64,000 bases of DNA from Orthonyx spaldingii (GCA_013397795.1 VZTJ01003242.1:581479-645478), one strand, 5' to 3'; positions 25,481-39,395 are shown, numbered from the stretch's first letter. Translations and numbers: made by a program. Notes: a model not told the origin generated them from the sequence alone.

Positions 25481-27217
25481 GCATTACACAGGTCATCACT
25501 TCTGCTCTCCTTCCTGCCATTCTAAAACAACATTTTTTTACATCTGCTAATATAATGCAACATACACTACCATTTTTTACATTTTTTTTCCTGTTGAGAG
25601 CATTGAATTAGGAAAAAGTACACACTTTTTAGTTTTGGTTGATTTTGGTAGCACTGAAATAAAGGCTGACAATGGGATTGGTAAAAATATGGTCTTGTTC
25701 CAGATTTTTTTTTTTAATTCTTATTTAAATTTTGATCACCTTTTTGCCACATTTATTCCTCTGCTGACAAATAAGATATAAATAATTTCTTCATAGATAT
25801 TAAACCATAGCAAAATGTCTTAATTGAACTACAATCAAGTCATCCTCAGGAAAACAAAAGAGTGTTCTAGCATTTCTTCAGGTCTCATGCTTTCAACATT
25901 TACAAATATATGTATTGTATTACTCCATATGTAGAAAGATGCACGGAATTGTGTATACTGCATAATATACTAAAGATGTATGAATATATACACATGCATA
26001 CACATATTTACATCTGGTATAAACTAAAATCTTCCCCATCTTGAGGACAAACTTTTTGCCATTGTGTGTCTTTGGGCAGGAAGCTCATTTGCTGTAAATT
26101 GCTTTGGCTTCATCTCAGATCTGATGCCTCCAGAACAAAGTGGCTGAACAGCATTGACCAGCAGACAATGCATTATACTGGTGTATTTCCTGACTGTTCT
26201 ACGTGGAAATTATTAAACTCCATGAACAACATCAGAACTACTGGCATCTGCTTGTTTAAAAACAGGTCAGACAGGCAAAATACATTTAAATTACATAGGC
26301 ATGCCAATGATTTCTGTGTGATTTTTGATTTCTTTAAAGTTCAGAGCAGTCTCAAAGTTCATGGAACCAGTTATACAAATTTTATATTAGTTTCTTTTCT
26401 TTCTTGCAGCTGGAAAAAAGAAGTTAAAAAAAAAAAAAAAAATCCAGAAACACAAGTACAGTTCCCTAATTGTATATGGTTGCACTGAAACAAACACATT
26501 TTATAAAATGAAAGCCATTCTAAAGAATTCCCTGGGGGAGATAACAGCCACACAAGACAGCTATTACTTGTACTCACAATTGCATCAATCTTTGATCTTT
26601 ATTGTTACGGTATTATTTCTATTCTGGTGCTATAAAAATGTTCCTTGTGGATTTTCCGTAAATAATATATGTGCCTACCCTAAAACTGCTTGAAAAAAAG
26701 AGATGGTTGCAGGTCAGTGCTGCAAATAAAAGCTAAGGAGCCGCTTTATTTAATTTCATCCAGAAATGGCTGTGAGATTGCTATCTTGAGAGAAGAACAA
26801 AAATTAAGTTTTCACAATTTTCTATTTCCATGACAATCTGTAACATGCAGAATAGATTTTATGCCATTTCCTGTTCTTACTACAACTTTCATCCTGAGAA
26901 TTCGGACTGCAATAGAATTTCAATTTCCAAATATATAATATAAAATATCAGTGGCCTGTACATTTTGGGATTTCTGTTAAGTTGCATTTTATGCTTTGAT
27001 ACATTGATAATTAATTTACCTAAAACTTCTTGGACACTATAAACGAGAACAAAATAAGAGTTCAGAAGAAGAGAAAGGTGTTCTTATTTAGCTTATTTAA
27101 AAATTAAGGTAAAAACATGCAGAAGATTAATAAAACGATGGTGAACAATGGTACAAAAGAAGAGGAAATTGTTACTGTGTAAACTACTTATAGCTTTCTG
27201 CCAAGTAGGCACAGGAC

Positions 27218-27260
27218 TCATAGAATCGTTAAGCTTGGAAAAGACCTCCAAAATAATCAA
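27218..27260 (-). mobile_element. CR1 LINE 3'-end fragment
   Basis: TCATAGAATCGTTAAGCTTG followed by GAAAAGACCTCCAAAATAAT is the reverse complement of the conserved avian CR1 3' terminus. Only about 43 bp are recognisable. The rest is either lost to 5' truncation, typical of CR1, or too diverged to see. Confidence 0.75.
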
Positions 27261-29773
27261 GAAAGTGTAATACCGATCTCCTTTATAAATTATTACATTC
27301 AGCTTATTTCATATTAATTTTAGGAAATATAAAACCAAAGATCACATGCATGCAAGAAGAATATTTTCATAACTTTGTCCATCTACATGCCTTTCATATT
27401 GTTCCTATAGATTGCTTTGTATTTACAAATGTTTTAAAAGTCACAAATTGTTTCTTTCTCATTCTATTTGAACTTAGTGATTCTTAGATAATTGTATCTT
27501 AACATGCCACTTAGTTGTTTTTTATTCCCTGGATTATATAACGCACAAAAATAAAAGGTTAGAAAGAGGAAAAAGTGACAATCTTTTGGATTTGAGCTGG
27601 CAACTTTCCCTTTAAAATCTACCGTGAAAAACTATGACTGGAAAAGCACTCATATGCACCTCATTGTAACTTTCCTCCAGCCCCAAATAAGTTTGGAACA
27701 CAAAGTAAAATTATTACTTTAATATTCACTCTACTACTGAATGCACAGGCTGCATGGAATGCTATATGGACTTTAATGCAAGCCGTGTTTGTGATCATTT
27801 CTGGAGCTGTTTATCACATGCAAGTTCTTAACAATATGCTATCTTAAATATAAAATACCTTCAACCACATAAGCTGCAAAGTCCTGTGTGGAATGAGAGC
27901 AAGGTTTATTATTTTTTTTTTCCTTTCCACTTCCACTGGAAATATCTAGACAAAATGATGAGAGCAAATTACAAAAATTTCACACTCTCTTTAATTCTCC
28001 AGAGTAATCTGTTTCAATGATATTTGACTTCACTGCAAGGAACATCAAACAGCTGAAAGTTGAAATGTGGTCCCATGCAGCAATGGGTAGGACAATATGG
28101 TTAACAATACCTAAGTGAACAAATGGGAGAAAAAATAATCTTTTAGTATGAAATATTCTGTTCTCAGGCTCTTTTTCATGTTACCCAAAAGGATACATTT
28201 GCCTTGAAAGATCTCTGACAGCTCATTTAATATTACATTCTTTTCCTATCCATTAATAGAAGGCAATCAGTCTCTGGAGTGCTCAATATGTCTGTTTTAT
28301 CACTATATAGTTGTTCCAGTAGGAGGTTCTTCATTTAGGAGTGAAGAGTATGCCAACATGCAGAGTGATAATTTGGGCCTATCTAAGTCTCCAAACAATG
28401 ATCCAACTCCATAAAACTGGTGTGTACAGCATGAGGTTCTAACAGCTTTAATAAAGAAGGGGAATAATTTCTTGCAAAGTCCAAAGGGCTCCCAAACAGT
28501 GGACAGTCAAAGCAGCAATATTTGGTCTACATTTTAAACATTGGTGGGAAATATCCTTTTTTCTCTTCCCAACACTTACCCCTCTCGCAGTGCACTGAAG
28601 TAAATACAACCCTCTTCTCAAACTGGAGCCCTTTATTAATTTTGGCTCATAACAGCCTTTCTCTTACCAGTTCACTTTGATCTGTGTGGCTTGGACTCAT
28701 TACCTCGTCATTAAAGTAAATAAACCTGAATTCCTCCCATATTCAGAGTGCAAATCTGCAGGATGTTGCTGTAACATTAGGCATAATGGTGCAGAATTAC
28801 TGCTGTAATATTTCAGTTCTATGCTACAGAGTTGTCACATTCAGGACAAACCACCCAACTGAAATGCACAACAAAAAAAGCGAGCAGCAGATCCAAAAAG
28901 TTCAACTGTAAATGTTAGAAGGATTTCTTTTTCCTTTTAAAGGAATAAAACTTGAAAAACTGAAGTGGCAGACTGAAAGAAAATATAAAGCATCCTCTTT
29001 TACTTTTTGAAATAAGTGTTTGGAAAGATCATTAAATAATATATAGGAAAAAAATTTGAACTTAAATTACCATATTTTGTATCTATTAACAGATACTACA
29101 CCTTGAATATGTTGTCCATAATTTATAAAATATGTTGCATTCACATTTTCTTTTCAGTTTTAGAGCAGACAAGCAGAGGACCCAGTTTTGTTCTTGTGTT
29201 TATTGGTGCAATCTGTAACTTAGCTTGAGAACCTGCATAAGGATTGCAAATAGTGTCTATAGTAGTTACATTTCCAGAAATGGAAGTTTGATTAAAACCA
29301 GAGGGAAAATCCATTCCCTTAAGAAAAAAAAAAGAAAAAATAATAATAAAAAAGGAGTTGTGCATTATATGTGACATAAAATGTCCAGATTTACCATATC
29401 CCTCTATGAATGTCTAGATATCCAATGTATAAATATATCTAAAAGGGTATAAAAATACTTGAGTAAATTGATATATCTGTGACCTAAAAATGAATAACAG
29501 CTATATCTCATTTCAAAACTTCCATCCAGAGTTTTTCAGCCTTATTTTACCAAAAATTTTCCTCTATAACTGGTCCTGATCCATCTATACTGTGTTGTGC
29601 CTCAGAAATTCTACACGTGATATGCCATATGACATATTGTCTCAGTGTTTGTTTTGGAGCTGGATGCATTATCCTTCTAAACAAGCCTCCTTACAGACTG
29701 CACATCTACTCTTAGGAGGTTTGCTTTTCGTTTTCCAAAACTCACCACAGGAACAGCAATGGTTACTTATGGT

Positions 29774-29895
29774 AGACAGACTTGGAAAACAAAGCCTCAG
29801 ACACTGTGTGGGGAGATGCTATTTCCCTGTAAGAAGACAGACTTGGAAAACAAAGCCTCAGACACTGTGTGGGGAGATGCTATTTCCCTGTAAGA
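29774..29895. repeat. Perfect 61-bp tandem duplication
   Basis: A 61-base unit beginning AGACAGACTTGGAAAACAAA occurs at 29774-29834 and again at 29835-29895 with no difference between copies. As 61 is not a multiple of three, the frame through it (29592-29972) reads the two copies in different frames, which argues against coding. Identity implies a recent, possibly polymorphic duplication or an assembly error. Confidence 0.95.
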
Positions 29896-32449
29896 GGTTC
29901 CTGAGAAGTTCATCCCTTTTACACTTCAGCAGCACTTCTGTATATCTTGTCATGCTAATAAAGTGTCATTGAGTGCAATTGACACAATTGCATATATAAA
30001 GTTGTAAAAGGACAGTAGAATAAAAACTTCACTTATTTAGCTTCATAGCCAGCAGCTTGAAAATGCAATTTTTTAAAGTAGTAGGAAACAGCACACCACC
30101 CAGAAAATGACAGGTGACATTCAGATTCAGAGCAATTTACTGGTAGTCAGAATACAATTTTTCTTTGTATGAGGACAAGCTCATAGTCATACCCTCTAGC
30201 TCCTAGTAATGTAACTAGTAAAATACTGCAAAGAAACTAGGAGAAAAGAACATCCCATCATTCCATACATTCTGTTCTTACCTGTATACGTATGTATATA
30301 CACACACAGTAACTAGAGTGGTGTAAAACAATGCAAAAAATCCAGGAGAAAGTGATTTCCAAAAAGGTTATGAGAGAACATTTTTAAGGAAAAGAACGAA
30401 AAGTAGGAAAATTAGAAGTAAAAATTCCATGAAAGGACCAATGCCATAGTGGATTGAAAAGTTCACCTATAATTGCAAAAATGATTTGGTTCATAGGAAA
30501 GGAAAGTATTGTGTGGTGCGATACTAAGATTTCCTATTCTAACATTCTATGATTAGAAACTAGTTTAAAAGACTACTCTTTTTTTTCACTTTAATTCTAA
30601 ATGTGCTTTTCTGAGCCTAGAGAAGCTTGAAAAAGTGTGATCTGCTTTGGCAAAAATAACAAGCTACTTCAAGGGGTTTTTTTTTACCTCCTTTTTAATA
30701 CATTTTGTAAGATATGAATACAATAGCTTAATAAAAAAGCAAAAGCCAATAATCCTTCTCTATTCAAGTAGTGTCACTCATACCTTTAAAAATGAGTTGA
30801 TTGAGTTGAAACTCGTAGATTCAAGTAACTATAAAGAACCCATAATAATATTCACATTTTAACCACTAAAATGATACTTAGCTACAGTATCAGGACTTGA
30901 TTATTCTTGATTATTTGGAAAAAAAAAAGAATAGCATGACTGAGACAATTATATTGCATAGGTGAGCAGTTTTGAGAAGTTGAAAACATTTTTACAAAAA
31001 TGTTTGGGGGAAAACAGCTGTTTCTGGGTTTATCAGTTTGCTGCAGAGATCAGCTGTAAAACACACTGCGCTCTATAGCCAGTACAGGACCTGACCTTAA
31101 TCTTGCATTTTCATACAGCCAAAAGAAAGCTGCTTAGAAAAAAGTAGAGTACATGCCTGCATTAACCTTTGAAAATTGTATTGAGTGCTCCATCTTCATT
31201 CTGTCTGTCCTCAGAAAGGGAAAAGTTGTTGTGGCAACTTACTTTGGTTTCTAAGGTATTGTTCCTGTAGTGAATGGAGTGGAAGAGGCCTCTACTGAAG
31301 GAAGAAGCTTCAACTGACTGCCTTAAACATACCCATTGTGTGTCTGAACTTGATGCTCCACCTTACCTATGTGGAGTTTGTCAAGGAAGCACAGACAGAG
31401 GCAAGTGTTTAGACTGGTTTAAGTCTACTTACTTTGATCCAAGTTCAACCTGTAACATGCAGTAATGTAATGGCTACTGTATTATCCATAGATTCATTGA
31501 GAACGCCATGACATCCTAACCCCCCTCTAAAAATTTTTATCCCACTCCTTTCAAAATGTTCAATGTGTTTCAAAATGGACTACAAAGGGAACCCTATAAA
31601 GTTTAGCCATTCTTTTAGTGTCATCTGAACAGCATCTAGCCCAGCAGCAAACACTAAACTCAGAGTCTTCAAACCCTTCATTACAAAACAATCAAATTTG
31701 AAAACAACCCTATTATACCAGCTTGAAATTCATCATCAGTTAGCTTGATTTCTGAGGTAATCGCTCAATAACTAGGTGACTGTTTACATGTGCTAATTTT
31801 TGAACACATGGTTGGTACTTTATCATTGTGGTTCATCAACACATTATTTTACAAACTGAATAAAATAAAATATAATATTAAGAAATATTGTAAAACAAAA
31901 CATTTAAGAATTTTATAACTTTAAAGAGATTAACAGAGCTTCAATGTGACAAACTAAGAAATATTGACATCATAGGACACCAATCGAAGAAATGAAATAT
32001 CAACTTCAAATCATAAAATAATGAAAATATCAGTAATTGAGGAAATGTTCTTAAGCCAGGATATCCAATATTGACAGAAAAGAATGAAAAGTGTAAGAAA
32101 CTACATGCAAAAGAGAAATTCTAGCAAATGTCTAAGATTGGATTTTCCCAGAGGTTAGAGAACATCCACAACAGGCTTAGATATGTTGGACAATCCAGAT
32201 GTAGTTGCACCTGATAGGGAAAAGCAATGAAAAATTTTTCACTAAGTTTGACAATTTGGAAGTTATTTCAAATATTGAAAGTTAATTCATGCAGAAATTA
32301 ATACTGCCTTTAATATTCTGTGATATTGCACAGCATCAGGAACATGAAAAAGTCATGAAACTCACCTGTGTGAGAATCAATTTTTTTCTATCCCTCAAAC
32401 ACCCAAACTGAATAAAGAAATTTCATGAGTCCTTTGTACCTCTACTTGC

Positions 32450-32480
32450 AAAAAAAAAAAAAAAAAAGAAAAAAGAAAAA
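32450..32480. repeat. Poly(A) tract
   Basis: Eighteen A bases are followed by GAAAAAAGAAAAAG. AATAAA lies 33 bases upstream (32411-32416). A retroposed 3' end is possible, but I found no matching target duplication. Confidence 0.7.
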
Positions 32481-34550
32481 GTAAGGAAATGCCATTTTAA
32501 ACTTTTTGTGAGCTTTAGTAGATGTCATTCAATGTAGTTCTCTCCCTCTCTAACATTGGAGATGCACACTTCTTATCGTAACTCATTTGTTCCTTTTTCA
32601 TATCCAGTCAGCTGCCCTAATTTCTTTCTACTTAAACTGGCATCTCTAAATCCTTAGAATACCCTTTGAGTCAAGATCTGTTTGGAAAGACTGAAGTCCA
32701 ATATCCTAGTGAGGGCAAAGCCTGTTGTATTTTCAACTTAAAAGCTTCCCTTTGTGTTCCAAGGATCCCAAGTGATCCATGCAAAAGTACATTATCTCTT
32801 GTCAGTGTTTTATCTCCTGGTGTTTCCTTTTAAAAGCCTTTGATTTAACTCTGTGCATTCAGGCTGGATAAGATCATACAGAAATGTGTAGGTCAAATAG
32901 TATTTATAACAGCAATGCAGATTGCAGGGGTTACTTAAATTTCTATGTATGTCTAAACAGCCTTCTTCTGAGATTGTTGTATGTCTAGAACCTTTTAACC
33001 CTATAAGTGAGTCTCTTTGGCTTTTTATTGTTGTGAATCAAGGCTCATCCTTCTAATATCTCTGGAATAACTCTGACTTAAAGCAGTATAAACTTAGGGT
33101 ACTGGAAATGCAAATTCCTTCTCTGATGTCTGGCTAACTATGACCATAACAAGGATAAAAAGTGTGCAGAAACACATTAATTTGATCTTCCGAGGTAGCT
33201 TGCAGAGTTAAAAGAAGTGTAACTGAAAAACAAGACACTTTTTTTCAAATACCTTATGCATTCCTTCTCTGAAGCCATCAGCAAGCCTGTCTCACAGCAG
33301 AAATTGGACGGTTTTAGATCACGATAATAGAAGATGCATAAAAAAGTATTTTGCCCTAATTTCACTGAGTAATTGTATATGCTAATAATATGGCATCTTA
33401 TTAAAGTGGTTGCCTGCCACAGTTCTGCTGAAGATTACCTTCTTTTTTTTAGGAAGTCTCAGATATAAACAATAAGATGCACTGTCTCTTTTTTTTCCCA
33501 TTTCCTTCAATTGGACTGGCAGCAGAGGCTATAAGCCAGGTTTTGCAAGTCTTGTGTTGGTGAAGGAATTAATCACTGCATCATGACTCTTCCTGTGTCA
33601 CAGAAATACGTGAGTCCACCTTCTCATTTGTTGTGGTCTATCAAAACTTTTTATTTACTCATGTGACTTCTAAGAGTCTTTTTAGCTATAACAAAGCCAT
33701 AAGCTAAATTTGGCTTAATTTGCTTGGTCCATGCCAGTGGATTGGATCAGCTGAGAGTCCCAGTCAAGATGCAGACATAAATGAGAGACAGTTTCAAATA
33801 GCAGCAGAGGTAGGTGTCCTCATAAGAAGGCACCAGGCCAGATTTACAGTCCTATTGTGGTAAAAATAATTGGAATTAGAAGCTTAAGCATTAAATGGAA
33901 AAGTCTCTTTTCACAGCAGACTTCTTCAGCTATGATTTCATTTTAGCTCCTTTGATTCTTTCTCACAGCTGAAAGCCCTTTGTCAGCGTGGATAGGAAGA
34001 GGATTGTGGGGGTGAGGCCCACCTAGAGCAAGGTGGCATCATTCTTATGGGATCTTCACCACCACTGTGAGAAACAGAAGTCTTCAATGTGCTTCAAGGG
34101 GAATTAAACTGGAGATGTTATTTCCAGAGTCTGTTTTTTGTGCCATCCACATACTTTCATTAAAAATAGGTGACTGTCCATTCTGCAGGAGACAGCTTGA
34201 CCAGTTCTTCCTAGAAAGCTCAGTGGTATCAAAGTTAATTCCTGGCAGCTTTGAAATGCCAGTCTGCTGCATGCCTTCTGATTTTTTGTGTAATCTTCAG
34301 ATGCAGATATACTCTTGACAAAAACTGCAATGGGCCTATCAAACAAAGATAACAACAAACCTAAATGATTTGAAATTTGGATCCCACTGTGGTATTATTA
34401 CATTAAGCTGTATTTGAAGAGTGCTGAGAGAATAGTAAAGTAAGAGAACTAAAAGAGAATAGAAAATAATACTATGATTTTTTAATCAATTTTAATATAT
34501 GTTAACATTATGGGGTTTGGTTACTGGAATAGTGTTTCAAAAAAAAACCA

Positions 34551-34635
34551 GGTTGGCTTTTTTGGGTTTTTTGGTCAGTTGGTTGGCTGATTTGGGGGTT
34601 TTCTGGTTTTTTGGTGGATTTTTTTGTGTTTCTTT
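34551..34635. repeat. GT-rich low-complexity tract
   Basis: This is a T/G-dominated stretch with repeated GG, GGG and one GGGGG run separated by T tracts. The spacing could allow a weak two-tetrad G-quadruplex on the plus strand. Confidence 0.6.
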
Positions 34636-35150
34636 GTCATAGTAATGGAAGCAAAAATGGAAAAGGCTGTGAAATTACCACTAGCTTACAAGGCTGTGAC
34701 ATTGGAGCAAGGGAAAATTGCAGTGTGTCTGTCTGAGGTAAGCACATTAGCTGCTGAATGTGTAAATTGCAAAAATAACTTAGAAGCCAAAAGTGAGAAC
34801 AAATGAGCAAGCAAGTGATCTAATCTCTGTTGGAACACATCACCCATGTGATTTTCAGGGTCCCTTGGAAAAAAAGAAGCAGATGAAGCAGGAGCAGCAT
34901 TTGTGTTATCAGCAATGGAGAAAAATCAATAACAGATAAGGGCTGAGTGTCAGCAAAATAAAGGAACTTTCCATTCCTCTCTGAAACACTGACACAACTG
35001 AAGCAGGGAAAGCTGGGGGTCTCATTACAGTGAGAGATTCCCTAAGATGCCCACATTTAATGCTTAGTTAGTCATATATAGTTTTAAGGCTGATAAAGCT
35101 TAACTAAAATTCTAAAATTTTCGAGGCAATAGCCTAAAAAATTATTTTAT

Positions 35151-35181
35151 ATTTACATCTCTGTTTTGGAGAGATGTAAAT
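35151..35181. repeat. Perfect hairpin, 12-bp arms and 7-base loop
   Basis: ATTTACATCTCT at 35151-35162 and AGAGATGTAAAT at 35170-35181 are exact reverse complements around GTTTTGG. It is the longest perfect inverted repeat I found in the window. The stem is too short for a canonical microRNA precursor unless imperfect flanks extend it. Confidence 0.75.
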
Positions 35182-35529
35182 GTAAAGCATTGCCATTTGT
35201 GGAGCAAATCGGAGATGGGAGACACGCTTGTCTTGTAGACTCGGAGAAACTATGAAATCCAGAAATAGTCTTATTTAGGACACAAACTGTTCTTCCTTAC
35301 ACCAGAGCAGCCGTCTCTCTAAGTACTCTTGCAATATGAATTGCACAGTGTAATTAATTGGATTTCACAGTCTGCTAGAACTGTGGGCAGCTAGTGCTTT
35401 CAGCAGCAGGAATCCCTTCTCATGGACATGGAGCTCCCAAGACACACCAGTGAACCACATTTTGAGACCGAGAAAACTTCCAGTTTCAGTGAAAGAGGAT
35501 GTACAGGTCAATCACAAATCAAACAACTT

Positions 35530-35745
35530 TTAAAAGATTTTGAACTGGAAAGATGCCTCAGTGTAAGCCAGGTAAAGGTCCACACAAGTGTAATTCTTTG
35601 AAGGAACATGAAACAGTTTTTTGGTTGGTCCTGGATAGTCTGGAGGCACTGGAAAAACCTCCATTTTTATTTTAAGCAGCAGAAAACCATTGCATGTTTG
35701 AACCCTGCACACAGTTGCTTTCTTCCATGTTTTGTTTCTCCAAAC
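35530..35745 (-). CDS. Candidate exon or ORF of unknown identity
   Basis: On the minus strand an acceptor with a pyrimidine-rich tract (TTATTTTCTTCTAG) precedes a frame open for 71 codons to TAA at 35530. The translated segment has a mixed, globular-looking composition with several Cys and Pro (for example VFPVPPDYPGP). It would have to be a last exon because no donor is seen. No polyadenylation signal was found close downstream. I cannot name a family, and chance is a fair explanation. Confidence 0.18.
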   Translation of the reverse strand, partial: VWRNKTWKKATVCRVQTCNGFLLLKIKMEVFPVPPDYPGPTKKLFHVPSKNYTCVDLYLAYTEASFQFKIF

Positions 35746-38700
35746 CTAGAAGAAAATAACAGGCAGAGCAATAGGCTTTAAAAGACAATACTTACCACAC
35801 ATTTATCTTTCAACGATATCCAGAGTCACTACACTTTTCCATGTAATTGGAACTGGAGATGTTTGTGGTAGTACATAAGGAAAATATTGACTTTCTAATT
35901 GTTTGTTGTTTTGTTTTTTGCTTTTATGTGGATGACTCCGAGGTTTGCACCGTATTTCCAATTAATGTTGTCTTGTCAAGGCTAACAGACTCAGCTTTAA
36001 CCTGTGCATCCAGGAAGGAGTACAACCAAGAAATATAGTTGGTTGTTTGTACAACATATCGAAGAAGATTGAAAATGTGAACTCAAGTAGGTAATAGTGA
36101 AACAGAAGCTGAAATTAGCTGAAGGTTATCTAGGGATAAAAAAATCCCAAAACAGAAATGTAGCAAGTACTACATTTGTCTTAACAAGAATCAATGTGGT
36201 AATGAGGCTGAGAGACTGAACTAACAGCTAGTGGTAGGACCCAGGACAGATTACTACCAAGCCTGAAAAAATCCTCTGTGAAGAGCCAGAGAACCTAGTA
36301 ATGAAGAGGTCAAACAAACTACTATCATATAGAATGACAAAGAAAAGTGATTTACTGTTTTAGAGAGCATATGGTGTTAGAATAATAGCTTACTAAACTT
36401 CACCACCCCAGAACATGCTGGTTTTTGACCCTGAAAAAGAGTAGTATATTTAGTCTCCTTTTAGGCAAAGTATATTTGTCTATAAAGTCCTTGTTAATTG
36501 TATCTTGAAATCTGACACTGTCTTAACTGTTTTACTGTTTGTATTTTCAGAGAACCTGAAAACTCATGTCTATGCAATTACTTTCAGTGTTATGTACAAA
36601 CAGTGGTAAAAGATGATCACTGTAGAGTTTGGCTCTGTTTGCAGAATTTACAGAGTAATATTGCACAGTGCATTAGAACTCAGGAAAAAAACATCCTTAT
36701 GCAGTGGCACCTTCCAGAAATATTAGAACATTGAACTCCACAATTACCCTTTACTCTGATGGCCAGAAGAGCCATGATTTTTCAACAGCTATTTTCTTTA
36801 GTTTGGGACCAAGCTCAAACCATTTCAGGAGCACTGTAGCTGTTTTAGACCATCTTGTCATAACTGTCAGCTACAGAAAAGAAAAATAGCGGTTAAAATT
36901 TTCTCCACTGTTAACCAAGCTGAAAACAGTACAATGGTGTTCTCCACCTCCACCCCATGAAAAACTTTTTGTGTAGAACTTGGCCCAATGTTTTTGTGTT
37001 CACATACAACCTGTGATATGGAAACATGTGCTTGGTGCTTATTTTCTAATTAAACCTCTTTTATCTGGCCCAAAATTTGCTTTCACCACCTTTTTGGCAA
37101 GAAACTTTAATACTTGCAATCATAGGCACAAATCCAAAATATAAAGTAAACTGGATTAAGATTTGAGTAGCTAGAGTTAGTGCACACTATTGCTTTCTAG
37201 AAACAAGATACAAATGTTTAGCACCACATAGGGAAAAAAAAAAAATAGATCCAAGAAAAATATATTCATAAGTATTCCCTTGAATATATCTCTCATCTCT
37301 GGTGTAAGGAAGCCGGGTTACCCCACCCATTTACATAGTTTGTGTTGTAGTTTTCTTTTCTCTAAATTAGCAGATCGTTTCCAAAGCTGGTTGTCAGCTA
37401 TCTGTCCTTGTAAGTGTGAAAGTGGTATGAAAAGAAAGCTTTATAGTAGCGCTGAAGAAAATGTGCCCACATTTGTTGCTAAATATGCTTCAATTATGAG
37501 GCTTTCACCGTGATTGTTATTGAGGCCCCAGGAACACCTGCAAATACAAAAGAGAACTCCAAGATTTCCCAACAGAGCTTACACCAAGTTCATTGACTTC
37601 AGGATGACTTCAGTAGATGTACTCATAAATGGTGCAAATCAGTTAAAAGCACTCAAGGCATAAAACTGCAGTTGATAAATATTCTTTTTTTCCTTTTTAC
37701 TTTCCCATCAGCTCTTACCAGGTGTTTAATGTTGGATATCACAGACACCTTAGATCATCTCTTGTTTCCTGCATGCAACTTTTTGTCCTTCATCACAAAG
37801 CAAGCATTTGATGAAGCTTACAAAGGCACAAATAATGTTCTAATGTTTGTTCATAAGAAAATTAGAAGAATAGTACAATGGCTTTTACAAATCAAGAAAT
37901 AGGTGTACTGATAGAGTTATAAATCAAAACACCTCTTGGGAGGCAAATGTGAAATGGTGAAACATTGTATGAACAGGTATTTAATGTGTCTACTCAGAAT
38001 ATCTGAGAGGTAAGCTGCTATGTGTTTTTATTGCAGTTATGGGAAATTAAAGGTACTTTTTGAGAAAAGGAAGAAACCAAACCACAATGACATGTGTGAA
38101 ATAATCCCACCCATAAATACAAGAACAGTGGAAGAAAATAAGGCAGGATACTCTGACCTTGTTTTATACCCTGGATTGCATAACTGTTTTACTGAAATTT
38201 GTTTTTCTAATCCTTTGTTTTTTGTTGTTATACTGGATGCATCATCTCTGAACTCATATGCTTCAAAGGCAATGCAGGCATGAAATATTATATAGACAAC
38301 ATCTTAAAATTTAAATTACTTGTTACACTGCAGAGAAAGAATACCCAGTGGTTCCACTGAGTTTGGGTTGAGAAATGGTTCCCAGTGTTGCAATGTCAGG
38401 CCATGTATCCCTGCCCATATCCTCATGTAAGGGGCTGCATTTTGCTGAGGGAAATAATTATCATTATTACAAAATTCTATAAACACATTTGTTTATATGT
38501 ATGATATACATTTAAAGTAAAATGATACAAAAAATCACAACTGCTTTGCTGACAAACACTTGCCATGAAATAGGTGATAAAATATTTCTTTCTATTTTAG
38601 AGAGAAAGCATTCTACTGAGACTTGGTAGAAGATCTTTTTTAATGAGTCATCGACCATACATTAGATCATATGGAAATGTGTATTACTTACGGTATTTTG

Positions 38701-39351
38701 AATTCCAAGTATGAATCTCACACTTAACTACCTTTTAGATACTTTTAAGACTTAATTATCACTCATTTCTGAAGCATTTGTCTATGAGTAGAAAACAGAC
38801 AAAATAAGTGCAAAATGATTTGATATAATTTACTGCTGTATTAAACAAACGTGAATGGAAGAAGAATGTCAAATAGTAAGATTATTGATACTGTTCATAC
38901 ACATAAATACTCATATTTCAGAAATAAGTCAATGACCAAACCAAAAATATTAATATAATACAAACTCTTACTAAGGCAAACTATGTATTCTGTCCTCCAA
39001 AGAAAGCAGTTTGCATTCATGAATGCTAGCAGGGGCTAGAGGAAGCAAGAGAAGGTACAAAATGAGAACACAGTGATCTCCTCCTGGGTACATCCCACCG
39101 GTTAATCTGTTGCCTGCTTTGGTACTTCCTGGACAAAATGATCACATGTGTTTCTGTGTGGGATTTACTGAGGTTGAGAAAGGAAGTTTCTAATTGTTAT
39201 TATAAGCTTAAGTAGCTTTCCCTTCTTCCCTTTCCGGTCACAGGGCAGCTGTATGTATTGTTTATGTCGAAATATATCTGGGATCAGAATGCCAGAGGAT
39301 AAACTGGGTTAGGGAATACAGTTGAAGATTTAGCACTGTGTATCTTCTAAG

Positions 39352-39395
39352 AATGTGGTTAAATAAAGCCCTCATATTAAAAAAAAAAAAAAAAA
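39352..39395 (+). mobile_element. Possible tiny poly(A)-tailed retroinsertion
   Basis: AATAAA at 39362-39367 is followed 11 bases later by a 17-base A run (39379-39395). TCTAAG lies directly before (39346-39351) and directly after (39396-39401) the 44-bp segment. A poly(A) signal, A tail and flanking duplication together are the signature of a severely 5'-truncated retrocopy of an mRNA. The 6-bp duplication is short, so coincidence is possible. Confidence 0.35.

Larger units (their letters stand above)
21923..27217. other. Mostly unique AT-rich non-coding stretch
   Basis: No gene is recognised. Small repeats listed separately are a hairpin at 23013, a 14-bp duplication at 24371 and a 41-bp duplication at 25410. 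An (AAAT)4 run lies at 24222-24238 and a 17-base A run at 26426-26442. Frames such as 26066-26488 (140 codons, plus) run through the A tract and show no domain. Confidence 0.65.

Noticed and set aside
29592..29972. 126-codon plus-strand frame
   Set aside because: It crosses the 61-bp duplication, whose copies are read in different frames, and shows no family resemblance.
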